64,000 bases of DNA from Epiperipatus broadwayi. Its lineage: Eukaryota; Onychophora; Udeonychophora; Euonychophora; Peripatidae. How positions within the stretch are numbered: position 1 is the stretch's first letter; the number at the start of each line of letters is the position of its first letter. The translations under genes were made by a program, and so were the position numbers. The stretch lies in contig JAQFVV010012423.1 of NCBI GenBank assembly GCA_028023455.1, positions 6,550,269 through 6,614,268 of the forward strand, in the 5' to 3' direction. Under the pieces are notes generated by a model, which saw nothing but the letters and a program-made list of their open reading frames with translations, was not told the origin of the DNA and did no database searches. This document shows, one piece after another, positions 1-11,309 of the stretch.

Positions 1-1176
1 GTACAGTTTGAAGGTATAGTTAAAAAATTAACGGATTATTTTAACCCAAAGCCGTCTAGACACGTAGCTAGATTAACTCTGAGAAATAGAAAGTAAGCCA
101 GAGAGGAAAAAATTAAAGACTATGATATAGCATTAAAACAGCTGTCAAAAAACTGTGATTATGGCGAATTTTTAGAACAAGCTTTGCTGGATCAATTATT
201 GTGGGGAATGTATGATGAAAGATTGCGACAGACATTGTTAACGGAAAGTGACTTATCATACGAAGTCGCTATTAAAAAAGGAATAGCATATGAAGCAGTA
301 ATTGAGCTAGCCCTAGCTTTTAGAAACAACTCAGAAGAGACCAGAAAGATGGCAGTTTATAAAACAGATCGAAGTCAGCAGCTGAAGAATGAAAATCTTA
401 ACAGAGAGAAAATGTTAACAGTGAAATGTTTCTGCTGTGGTAAAACTGGCCATGTATCTAAAAATTGTAAATGGAGAAAAGAAAACTGTTATAACTGCAG
501 ATTTAAAGGACATTTAGCAGCTGTATGCAAAAAACCACGACAAACAAAATGTAATCCAGGCACAGATGATACAACGTATACTATTGGCTATGTATCAACT
601 AAGGGACAAAGCATGGCCGTGAGAGATAGGACTTTTTTGCAAAGACAAAGACAGATCACTAAACTACAAGAATTGGAGTCACGTAACCAAAAATTAGCTG
701 CCATACTTGAGAGAAAGACACAATCGGAGCTACAACTTAACTTGCAATTTAAAGAACTATCAAAAAAAGTGAACAAATTAAAACTGGACATTTATGAATT
801 AACTAAATTAAAAGAAGAACTGGAACAACAAAATTCAGAATTTAGTAAAAAATTACAAAGCAAATTTTCAGAATGTCAGACTTTTGAAAGATCGAACGAA
901 GATTTAAAAAGTGAACTCGCAATGTCACAATTATCCGAACAGGTAGAGAGTTGGCAGCAGTATGAAATGAAACTACAGGAAAAGATGGCCGAAAGTGAAA
1001 ATGAAATTGACACGTTCGAAGATTTTTTAGAACGGAAATCTGTAGACAGTGAGTGGCCAGAGACAAAAACCGCAGAACAGGAAAAAACCCAGTCTCTCTC
1101 CAAGCGAGAGAAAAAAGCACTCAACACGGCGAGAAAAAAGAAGAGTTCACACAATTTTCAAGGTTATATCAATTAA
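1..1176 (+). pseudogene. Gypsy gag fused to a coiled-coil segment, 5' end outside window
   Basis: Gag packages retrotransposon RNA into particles. The frame is open from base 1 except for one in-frame TAA at 94-96, so the gag is broken; the longest stop-free part starts near 184. Counting from 184, residues 82-95 and 102-115 are two CCHC zinc knuckles (C-x2-C-x4-H-x4-C), the RNA-binding mark of gag. The part before them (ALKQLSKNCDYGEFLEQALL and onward) resembles K02A2.6-like Gypsy gag. After the knuckles one expects the protease and then pol. Instead, residues about 150-280 form a heptad-rich, charged coiled coil (LQELESRNQKLA, LKEELEQQNSEF) and the frame ends in a basic tail. No protease DTG, RT or integrase follows. 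This may be a captured host coding segment or an unusual gag extension. Gag identity is sure; the origin of the coiled coil is open. Confidence 0.8.
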
Positions 1177-1205
1177 TAGAAAAAATCAAGTTTTCTCCAA
1201 CCTGA

Positions 1206-1241
1206 AAAAGGAAACCGCGCATATTGGATGATTATGTGTAA
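1206..1241 (+). pseudogene. Relic of the Gypsy pol C-terminus
   Basis: The last codons before the TAA at 1239-1241 read KRKPRILDDYV. The minus-strand Gypsy element in this window ends its pol with a similar motif, KKQSPKFLEDYIC. The conserved basic-plus-(I/F)L(D/E)DY ending just upstream of the purine tract suggests that this is the surviving 3' end of pol. It lies in a different frame from the gag/coiled-coil ORF and is preceded by a stop, so it is not expressed as part of it. It shows that an internal part of the element has been lost or replaced. Confidence 0.55.
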
Positions 1242-1267
1242 CGTAAATAAACTCTAACTTCTGGAGT

Positions 1268-1279
1268 GAGGGGAGGAAG
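1268..1279 (+). other. Polypurine tract of the 1-1833 Gypsy element
   Basis: GAGGGGAGGAAG lies directly before TGTTGTATTCG. LTR retrotransposons prime plus-strand DNA synthesis from such a tract immediately upstream of the 3' LTR. The same arrangement is seen at 60994-61008 and, on the minus strand, at 18456-18467. Confidence 0.8.
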
Positions 1280-1833
1280 TGTTGTATTCGTTGTGAGAAA
1301 TAAACAGCGAGTTTACTAGAGACAATTTACTCCAGAAGTTTTCGATTTATTTTATTGAAAGTAAAAATAATTATAATGGAAAATAATTATAATTAAAAAC
1401 AAGTTGTGGGATTATTTTTATCAGAGATAAAAATATCTAATTAAATTAAGAACAATAAAATGGATTTGGAAAACACGCGATTAAGTTTTCAGAATGTAGC
1501 AGATAAGACTTAACAAAAGAACTCAGAGGGATATATAAACTGCTAGAGGAAAACATCACACACTTGTTACAGTCTTGTTAACAGAAGTTGGATACGTAAG
1601 GCTATTAAGAGCTATTTGCGGCACAATGGTTTTAAGAGTTGTTCAGCCGCGTTCGATTGGATTGTGTTTTTCTACCCCTCTGGAAAAGCTTAGGGGCAAA
1701 GACATTACAAAAGTTGAATCTTGTGTTAAGATTTGTAGAGAGGTCTCTCTTGTAATAAAATTAAGCACACAAGGCGCATGGTACTAAGGTTATACCCTTA
1801 TATAAATATCATGTGCTGACATTGTGCTTAACA
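1280..1833 (+). mobile_element. 3' LTR of Gypsy element
   Basis: The LTR starts TGTTGTATTC right after the purine tract. The best end is TTAACA at 1828-1833, which would make it about 554 bp, close to the LTRs of the other elements here; an earlier end near TTGTTAACA at 1581 is possible. Its base composition is less AT-rich than the DNA that follows, and AATAAA-type signals occur near 1302 and 1450. The 5' LTR is outside the window, so the end cannot be fixed by comparison. Confidence 0.6.
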
Positions 1834-4800
1834 AGAATTAATATTCATTGATTTATAATAAATCAAATATCAAAATGTTATATTTTTTTAAAAAAAAATT
1901 ATTATGTTTTATATTTGGAGGAAGCATTGTGATTAACTGCACAGTGATAGAAAAATCTGAGGTATTTGGAGTAAACATGGGAATGTATGTTAATTTCATT
2001 TTTTTAATTTTAATGATAGTAATTCCATTAAGGAGGCATCAAGATATATATAGATTTGTTAATTGGACAATTAAATGCAAAATAAAACATGTTACTGCCA
2101 ATCATGTTATGCTATTCACTCATTTTAGTCTTAATATTACATTATCAGTTAACTTATAATCTGCTTTAATCACCAAGTCACCATTGTTAAATTACATTAT
2201 CATTACTGATTAAATTAATTTGAGATATTATATACATATATACACAGCAATATTTTTTTAATATGGTGAACAACATTTGTTTTATAGATATATCTTTTTT
2301 AAAGTTGCTTTATTAAGAACATAAGAAAAATTACTGAAAATTTTTATTATTAGTGTAACTGAAATTTTTTAAAATTCAAAACCATGTATGTATAAATTAA
2401 AATTAATACTGACATTTAGTTTTTTATTCCACTAATTTATTCTAATTTGTAAATAAATATCATCAACAAGAATATTAATTATCTAATTTCACATTTTAAA
2501 CTTTAAAAAAATTAAATAAAAACATGACATTTCATAAACCCCTCTTTAATTAAAACCTGTAAACTGTTATAACTCGTAATGTATTTAATATCTTTCTTAA
2601 TACAATAATCAAAGATATTAAATTCTTTACAAGTTATAACAATGAACTAGTTTTAATATATAAGACTAAAACTATTATAAAAATTTAATAATTGAATTAT
2701 AAGTTCAATATAAGAACTTAAAAAGCTAAAAATTAATTAAGTAAGAATTTCTTTTTTTAAAAAAAAACAACAACGCATTCACAATTAATAATATCAGCAA
2801 AGCATTAACATAAAATAAAATAACTTTTATATATATTGCATCCTGCCGACGATCCCTAGAAGATATGCCAAGTCCCTACATTAGGCTATACTATGACTTT
2901 ATCTAAGTACCATTTAATATTCTTACCATTTTTTCAACTATATTTAGTCAATATTAACAATTGTGAGACTCACCTATCCTATTAACAAGATTACATACCT
3001 TTTAACATTAAATAAATACCAAAGTATTTATCCAATGGCCTAAGAATTCTCATGACTAACAATAATACTTCAATAAATATAATAAAACATCTGTAATTAT
3101 TAAATTTAAAGCTTCTTCAATAAGTTGTATTATCATTTGATTGTATATTGATCTTTTATTATTATTACTTTTATAAGATTATCATTAAGAATAACCATAA
3201 TAACGATATGATACTAAGGAGATCTCAGGATTATCATTGATTTTAATTATCTATTTATATTATCTATAAAATATCAAGAGGGCTTTTGTTTAACTCATAG
3301 TCTAGGTAGTGTGTCATTTCCGAGAAGACTTATAACATATATCTATAATTAAAATTATATTACTATTTTATATTTGTTTTCTACTATTAAATAATAAATC
3401 ACTATTGTTATTTAAATTGTAATCCTCATGTAGAACTTTAAATAAAAACTAATTCCTAATATGATTTCCTAACAATAAACCGACTTTACTATATTTGCAA
3501 TGTATTTGAGCAATGACTGATATGATCAAGGCAGTTTGCAATAATTTAAGATTCACTTTAATAAATATTTACCCAGATAATTGTGATATAATATTCTGTA
3601 CTGGATCAATTTCTCTTCAAAATTTCAAATTATATTTTTGGTTAATATGTATTTTATAATTAATACTCTTTAATGATGGTGTAGTGATGATGATTCCCTA
3701 CCAAAGAAATGCAACTTTAAATAAACACTTGGTGTAACTTTTAAAACATTAATTTTAATAACATTTTATATACAAAGTTTAATAATACAATAGAATTAAT
3801 AAATGAATTAACATCAAAGCAATGGAAAAATTTATATAATATAAAATAATAATATACATAAAAGAATTAAACATTAATATTCACCTTACTTGCCATGAGC
3901 TATTCAAAATAAAATCTCTTGACAATATAATCAAACATTATGTGATATTTGATTTTGTTACTTGTACTATCAAATAATGTGTCTTAAGCAATCAATCCTC
4001 TTCTTAATAATTATTTTCCTTTTTCATTAATTACCATTCATAGATGGTGATGACAACAAGAAAATTTTAAAAATATGGATTGATATTTTATTCTCAATTA
4101 AAATAATTTTATTATAATATTATGACTTATTACATTTTATCTATGTTTTATATTAACCATTTGATCTCACTCAGTTGCCCCACCCTTAATTTTCTTATGG
4201 GTTTATCACTGAACGATATCATAAAAATACATTAATCTCTTTTTTCTTTTATCCTATCCAATATGAATATTTATCTCTTCCTATACTAATTTTCATTTAC
4301 CATTTAAAATGTTAGCTGAATGTAAATAATCCACTCTCTTCTAGTGCTAACTGCTTCAAATAAAAATATTTGTCTCTATCTTATCTAGTAATGAAAGTCG
4401 TACTTTCCGATTTCAAGTTTCTATTTGTCTTATGTCTGTATTATAAATAATGCTCAAGAAGACTTATAAATTAAAATTAGTTATAACTATATTACAATAA
4501 TATTACAGAATTAATAACTCAATATCAGATCAAATTTTAAATATCACTATTTGTCATTTAATATTATACTGGAACACAGATACCCTTCCCCCTTCTTCTA
4601 ATATCTTTCTTTTACTATTTTTGTGTGTATTTTACTAGCTCATAAATTATAGCATTTATTTTAATAGTTTAATAATATTCAATCAAATAAAACTTTACAC
4701 AATTAATAGCATAGATAAACAAGTTATATTAATTATTGATTTCACTATCTCTTGATTTATCACCTTATATTAATAATTATTATTTTAAAGTGTGAACTTA

Positions 4801-7800
4801 ACTATATACACAAACATTAAGTTACCCATTTTTCTCTTCTTTTAAACATACAAGTTTATAAAAAAATAAAAAAATTGTTATTAATAATATCTCAATTGTT
4901 CCTCTCCCTTTTCATGCTTCCCACTTGTCATACACCAATCTTATCACTTTCCCTCCTTTTATATTTAACTGAACACTAGTAAAACTGTGTTTTCCCCCTG
5001 CTCTCATGTTATCCACAAGGTTTATGGGTCTCCCCCCCCCCCAGATTGCAGATTACTTTTCATCTATGTGATATATTTTATTTAGCTCCATTTCCCATTA
5101 ATACTGGTCTCCATATTATTTTCAATGAATTCCTTGGTAATATTCACATTTTATAATTCACATATTGCACCTTCTCCTTAAACATAATAAAAAACGAAAA
5201 TTATTTTCAACAGAGTTTAGATTTTCCTGGAAGCTAATGTCACTGATCATGATTTATTATACTTTTTTTTTCCTGTGCATATTTTTTTTTTTTTGTAATC
5301 TCTAGTAATTATTGAATTCATTTTACTTAGCATACATATTTTTTTTTCCCCATTGACAGTACTAATAATTAAATATTTCAATCTCCCCGTAGACCACTAT
5401 GATTTCTTTTCTCTACAAATATAATCCTTAGTCAGAATTTCTTTTTTTCATTGAACCCTGTCTATAGTTTATCATAAAAGTTTTCCTTATACATGAAAGT
5501 TAGGTTCACTAATGAGAATCTGATAAAATCTTTTCTACTCATAAAATTTTTATTCAGAGAAAAAATATTAACCACATTTTTTAATACACAAATATGTCCA
5601 TTCTGGTTTATTTTTAACTTATTATCAATTATCTTGATAGCTATATCTTTAGCTTTGTCACAATTAATTTTTCTATTATTCATATATTTATTCTACTTTA
5701 GTCTTTCATAAATATTATGACATTTAAAAGGTATATGTATTTGATCTTGCTTAATCCTACAATTATATATTAATATATTACTCACAGTCTGTATCTCCTG
5801 CTCTGATATCTCCTGATAAAACATTGGCACACAAAGACATTTTTCTCTTTCCATTGGTTCATCATACAACAATTTTACAATACCTTAGCGAATTTATTAT
5901 TGTTTTTAGCCAGCAGAGATTTCCTTTGTTTTAGCTGTTTATCTTACTGAAAACTTGTTACTATAAAATTCAAAATCCTTAAATTGATTATCCTTAATTA
6001 CTTGTTGTTGTTTTTTAAATAAAAATAAAGTTTAAAAAACTTCAGCAAACTTTTTACCAACAAAACAAAACTCAATTACTTGGTTTATATTTTTGATATG
6101 TTACTTATTTCTTTTCTCCAAAAAAACTTTTTCCAATAAATATTGTCTGCTTGTTTATGTACTTCAAATGGTACACTCTCATTGATTAATTTCTCCTGCT
6201 TCTTTGATTCTAAATATTTAATGACTTGCTGTTAGCTGAACTATTTTTAAAAACAAATATCTTTTAAAAATATTTATTAGTAATTAAAAAAAAAAAACAA
6301 TACCTTTAGTGAATTTAATAAAACTACAATTTAAATCATTTTTATTTCATATAGATTAAATTCGAGATTAATCCTATGAATTTTAATCATAAAATTCCAA
6401 AAATGAATATTAATCATTTATTTTAGAAATTAACTTAAGATTTAACCAGAAACAATTATTGATAAATAATCCCAAATGTGCACAGACCTAATTATTCATC
6501 TATATAACACATATTTTCCTTGATCAAATGATTTGAACTTCCTTATCATTTTAATTATTATCAGATGATTATTGATTATAAAATATTATTAACTTCCAGT
6601 TTTTTTTATCATTTAGATAACTTTAAAAATAAATATCTTAACAAAATTTAATTTTTATACTAGTTTAAATTAATTAAGTCCAAGTTCAAATCCTAGCATA
6701 ATTAAAATAACTATTATTTTTCATAGTTTAATAAGTGAATATTATTTTATTTTATAAAATTTAAAATTATAAATACTAAAGTTTATCCCCAATTTGTTTT
6801 TATGATGAGGTGTACTAATAAAAAGGGTACAATATATAAATATTTTTGGGTACATTTTTTTCTTAAATAATACAAAAATTATTCATAAATTGATAAACCA
6901 TACTTTAGAATTAATTTTTTTCCCCACTCTACAAATCACGCCATTTCTTTCTTAACAAAATATTCTTTGATACATAATTCTAAATAATGTGAAAATAATT
7001 AAATAAAATTATACTTTTATATAAAGATAACAGAGAAAATACTTAAATATTCTGTTGCTCACTAAAATAAAATTTTAGGTAGTCTCCAAAAAATATTAAC
7101 AAAGAAAAAAAAACTTCACCTGATATAAAACCAATTTCATCAGGAACTAGATGACAAGTATCAAAAACCATGAAGAAATCATTAATTTCTATTAATCATA
7201 AAAAGTATAAGTATGCTTTTCATTTGAGTATTAAAATTCTACATTTTGTACTAATTTTGAAAATGTTTTTGATGATGTATATACTTTTTTTATTTAAAAA
7301 CAAACAAACAATAATTCTGTAAAAAGATGAAAATAATTTTCATATGGATAAAAGTAGAAAGTGAGATGTGTCCTTTAACTCTTTCACACTGGGACAGTTT
7401 TCTTTTTTCACTTGCTTTAATCTTTCAACTTTTATTTTAAACCATTATTATCTATCACAATATAATAAATTTAATTTCATTTGATAGATATTTTTGTTTA
7501 GAAATAAAAAAATTCTAAAAAATCCCATTTGAATTTCACAATTACTTTAAAGATTTTAATGTAAACAAAGCATCATTTATCATTCAACTGATAGGAGAAA
7601 CAGACTGATTTCACAAAATAAATCTTTTTTGTTTGAATTTATATTTAAGATGTGAATGAATAAATATCAATATATGGGAACTTATGCTTTAGAAGTTTAG
7701 ATTTTTTTTAGTAATTTTTATGATATTGATATATATTCTAACAGACTGTGACTGATGATGTATTACTAAACAGTTCATAACTGCCATGTCTGTAATTTTC

Positions 7801-8552
7801 ACTGCTAACATTAAGCAAATAAATTTAACCATTTATATTTAAAAATAATACATTTATGTAGAGAAAAATGTATTATAATAAATTTTCTTGATTTGTAATA
7901 ATTATTACACAATTATTGTACAAAAATAATCATAAACATTTCAAAAAATCAAGTTTTTAGTCATTCAAAATATTTTCTCAAAGTAATATCACAAAGTTTG
8001 AGACTTCCCCCAAAAAAAACAATACCAATCTATCGATGTGGAATTTAACAGGTTTTGATTTTCCTGCATTTTCAAATATCCTTACATCTTTAGAATTTTT
8101 TGGGAATTAAAATATTATAAAACATAGATGAATTTTAAAGGTTAGAAAAAAAAGGTTACCAAATCTCTCAATAGACAGTCACACATGCAAATTGAACTTA
8201 TTGATTTCTCATACTAGAGACCTTTGTTTGACTAAGATGAATGATTAAGTCTATCTAAATTACCTGCTTTATTCTCTTCATCAATCTATTTTTATGAAAA
8301 TATTCAAATAAATCAATTTAGATTTTACTTTGATATCTCTAATTAAAAGGCAGAAATTACAATGATTTGCATGGTGTGTTTTAAACAAATTAATTATTCA
8401 GCTAAAATATTAGCTGTATAAAACTATGGGATTGCAGACAATAGTGAAAGTTTTTTTTTTTTTCAATGGGAAAAAGTGTAGTGCATTTTTAAAAAAATGT
8501 GACAAGAAGTTGCTGAATTATTTATGAATATTGTCAACATCTGCCAATAAAA
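1834..8552. other. AT-rich stretch, no gene recognised
   Basis: Long runs of A/T with short random open frames only. No splice-flanked exon, zinc knuckle, RT motif or tRNA could be supported. A C-run lies at 5031-5042 and a hairpin at 2566-2640. Very old unrecognisable repeats are likely. Confidence 0.6.
2566..2640. repeat. 30-bp imperfect inverted repeat (hairpin)
   Basis: The left arm 2566-2595 (GTTATAACTCGTAATG...) pairs with the right arm 2611-2640 (...TTTACAAGTTATAAC) with a few mismatches and a 15-nt loop. It could be a remnant of a small inverted-repeat element or a chance AT-rich hairpin. There is no evidence that it is transcribed. Confidence 0.5.
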
Positions 8553-8559
8553 ATGAATC

Positions 8560-8690
8560 TATTTAATACCATTTACATCTTCATTAATTATTTTACAATG
8601 CAATCTAATGAAATAAAATATATTCCTTTATATTTGCTTACAGTTCAAGTCAGCACAGTGTTCATCAGAGCTACACATATAGATGACCAT
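8560..8690 (+). repeat. Dispersed repeat, second copy inverted at 10910-11030
   Basis: The stretch with ATTACATCTTCATTAAT-like sequence, ACAATGCAATCTAATGAAAT and TTTGCTTACAG is matched on the minus strand at 11030-10910 (TAATGCAATCTAATAAAAGA, TTTGCTTATGG, AACAGAGCTACA). The two copies are diverged but collinear over about 120 bp. The family is not recognised. No coding potential is supported. Confidence 0.5.
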
Positions 8691-9183
8691 AGAGAAATAC
8701 CATATGCCACAACAAGAAGAGATATAGGAAGTAAGCAATTAGAATACATATCATTAAAATATAAAGCAATATTATCAATAACTTAAGAGGAGAAGTCTGA
8801 AATCATTCTAGCATAATTAAAAGATTCTTGATATTACTTTCTCTTACAACATTTATTACTACTGCCATCTTTCTTATCAGCATCATAAACATCTTTTAAG
8901 TATCTCATTGCTATGATCAGATAAATAATATGTTTAATTTTATAATATTTGGAAGTGTTATTATAAATCTTTGCCATAAAGATTCACCTTTTGAAAATAA
9001 TTTCTTCATCAGCAAAATATTTTTTAAATAATGTGGTTCATAAAATAAAAAGTATCTCAGGGGAATATGATCATTTTAATCATCAAACAAATTCTTTTTG
9101 ACTCTTCAGATCTATTCCATATAGAATGAAATCTTAGTAATTAAAATAAAGACATACAATTATCTCTAAGCTAATATCTTATC

Positions 9184-9220
9184 ACAACAATAGCAGCAAC
9201 AACAACAGCAGTAGTAGTAG
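9184..9220. repeat. CAR-type trinucleotide repeat
   Basis: Imperfect run of CAG/CAA/TAG triplets (AGCAGCAACAACAACAGC) just upstream of the L1/Tx1-like RT fragment. Confidence 0.7.
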
Positions 9221-9257
9221 CTCCACACAGCTCCATACCACAGCGCTCACTACACAG

Positions 9258-10630
9258 CCTCTCTTCTATTTATTACCTATATTAATCCTTTACTAATTGA
9301 AATAGAAAACAAATTACAAGCAATAGTATTATCTGAACTAAAACTCCCTTTAAACCATATATCCTACATGGATGACATAGTGGTCTTCCTTCCAAAAAAT
9401 TCATACCCATACTAATGGATATACTGAACAAATACACACTCAATTACTCTCTCAAGTTCAATACTAGAAAAATGGCAATATGGAATATTTTTACAGGTAA
9501 TCCTAATCTCACCCTAACAAAATCACATCTGCACCATTTTCTGGGAATTCCATTTCAACTTGCAGTGAATGCTAAAAGGCTAACCATTCAAAACCAACTA
9601 CTTGAGTCAATAACTAAAATAATTAACTCACTCACTAAAGCTTACCTCTCAATACATAGCAAGATCATGCTCAATAACATGTTAGTAATATCAAAAATCA
9701 ACTATTACATGCCAGTCATTTGTTTTTCCAGTGTTCATCAAGAAAATCAACTCATATGTATTAAATTAATCTGGAATAAAAAAACTCATCTCAATAAATA
9801 AATAAATCAATAAGTATCGATATCACATGATCACCATCTTATGCTAGCACATAACTGTTAGTAAACAGGCAAAAACTCTCCATATAGTAGTGCCACCTTG
9901 TGCTAACCAAAGTAATCAATGGATGCCAGAAGGCTTGTGCATAAAATCCCTATCTAATGCCTACTCTAAGATCTAGGTGCAGTGCTCTCAGATCCAAGGC
10001 TCCTCACTGACAAAGGCCACAAGCCAGAAACTAGTCTGGGGATATTGGATGAGTAAGCACTACGGATTTTATGCACAAGCCTTCTGGCATCCATTGATTA
10101 CTCTGGTTAGCACAAGGTGGCACTACTATATGGAGAGTTTTTGCCTGTTTACTAAGCATCAATAGTCTACAAAAACATACAAAATATAGTGGATTATCCT
10201 TGCATTCAATCACAACCTTTTATTACCAAAAAACATAATATGTTAATCAAAATCACCACCAGTTTCCCTATTTTTCATTCTTACTTACAAATAGAACCAA
10301 CTGATATTCCACCACCTGTTCAAAATAAATTCATAAACCAGCTAATACAGTACATCAAAAAAAAATCAAACAACTTTTAGTCAATTAAACACAAAAGTTA
10401 AATACTGGACTGCTCACCAATATAGATGCTCAACCATATCCTGACAGTTTCCTCAATGTTAACAATAAAGCATTAATTACAAAATATAAATATTGCTATC
10501 TCGAACCTAAATATCTGGATTTTCTCATCAAAATCAACCTTAATGCTCTACCCACAAATGACTTTCTCACCAAGAAGATGAGATTCTCTAAAATAAATCC
10601 AGTTTGCCCTCTTTGTAATAGAAAGAAAGA
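9258..10630 (+). mobile_element. Decayed non-LTR retrotransposon, L1/Tx1-like RT
   Basis: RT and C-terminal pieces of a LINE polyprotein. One frame from 9260 reads SLLFITYINPLL and then the RT active site YMDD at 9365-9376 (SYMDDIVVFL). A frame change near 9413 leads to a 128-codon open frame starting at 9415, which contains FHHFLGIPF-like sequence and LIWNKK, features of RTs of the L1/Tx1 group. Beyond the inserted fold-back element at 9823-10152, frames contain PKYLDFLIKINLNALPTNDF and CPLCNRKKE (10605 onward), the zinc-binding end seen in such LINEs. Several frameshifts and stops make it a pseudogene. The 5' part (endonuclease) is missing. Clade assignment is from motif memory, not a search. 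Confidence 0.75.
9823..10152. mobile_element. Fold-back element family F1, copy A
   Basis: The arm GGCAAAAACTCTCCATATAG at about 9878 is repeated in reverse complement near 10121-10145 (CTATATGGAGAGTTTTTGCC). The pairing runs inward through GTAGTGCCACCTTG and GCCAGAAGGCTTGTGCATAA. One end carries a short tail (CACATGATCACCAT). Flanks TAAGTATCGATA (9811-9822) and TAAGCATCAATA (10153-10164) match at 10 of 12 positions and look like a target-site duplication. It interrupts the LINE above. Related copies are at 30976, 38526 and 46803. Confidence 0.8.
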
Positions 10631-10909
10631 GACAATAAAAATAAATTATTAAAAGATTTAAACATCATATAAATGTAGAATAAAATATACATAATTACAA
10701 AGCAGTTTACGCAAAAGAAATCAATCAAAAATAAAAATAAAAAAAATATTTATAAAATTATTACAAGTGTATAATATAAGATATATAGTTATTGGATTCA
10801 TTAAAAAATATGTATTCTTTAAAATGCATAATGTACGGTATTGTATATAATGTGTTATATAATTATAAATAAGTATGCATCTATAGATATGTACTAATTA
10901 TATGGTCAT

Positions 10910-11030
10910 ATATATTTGAATATTGTAGCTCTGTTGAGGACTGCTAGTCAATTGAAACCATAAGCAAACATAAAAAATAAATTTTCTTTTATTAGATTGC
11001 ATTATAAAATGATTAATGAACATGAAGATA
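10910..11030 (-). repeat. Dispersed repeat, inverted partner of 8560-8690
   Basis: See 8560-8690. On this strand the sequence reads TCATTTTATAATGCAATCTA then TTTATGTTTGCTTATGG. It follows the RTE tail at 11160-11235, so it may be part of the same insertion or a neighbouring one. Confidence 0.5.
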
Positions 11031-11159
11031 TTATATAGATATAACAATGCATAAAAGAACAAAAAGCAGAAAGAAATTATAATAACTGCACACAGCAGTT
11101 CACCATATTTTGTAGCTATAGAATTTGGTAATTTCTCCCCTAGGAAGAGACATACAAAA

Positions 11160-11235
11160 GGTTTATACACATCATCATCAACAACCATTATCAATCCACT
11201 GCAGGATGAAGGTCTCTCCATACTGTTTATTAAGT
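11160..11235 (-). mobile_element. RTE-type LINE 3'-end fragment
   Basis: On the minus strand GGAGAGACCTTCATCCTGCA, GTGGATTGATAATGG and GATGATGATG match the last bases of the RTE copies ending near 41370, 44040 and 53545. RTE elements commonly end in a short tandem repeat such as GATGAT rather than poly(A). Only the extreme 3' end is present, as expected from 5' truncation. Confidence 0.6.
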
Positions 11236-11309
11236 ATCAATACTATAAGTATAACAAAAAAAATTCTTTTAGTTCTTTGTATAAATTATCTGGTAGGAAA
11301 TAAATAACT

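Noticed and set aside
2841-2895. Short less AT-rich segment (CATCCTGCCGACGATCCCTA) as an exon
   Set aside because: No splice pair and no meaningful frame.
5462-5711. Overlapping open frames of about 70 codons on both strands
   Set aside because: Pure AT-rich composition (F, I, L, N, K), no motif, no splice context; expected by chance.
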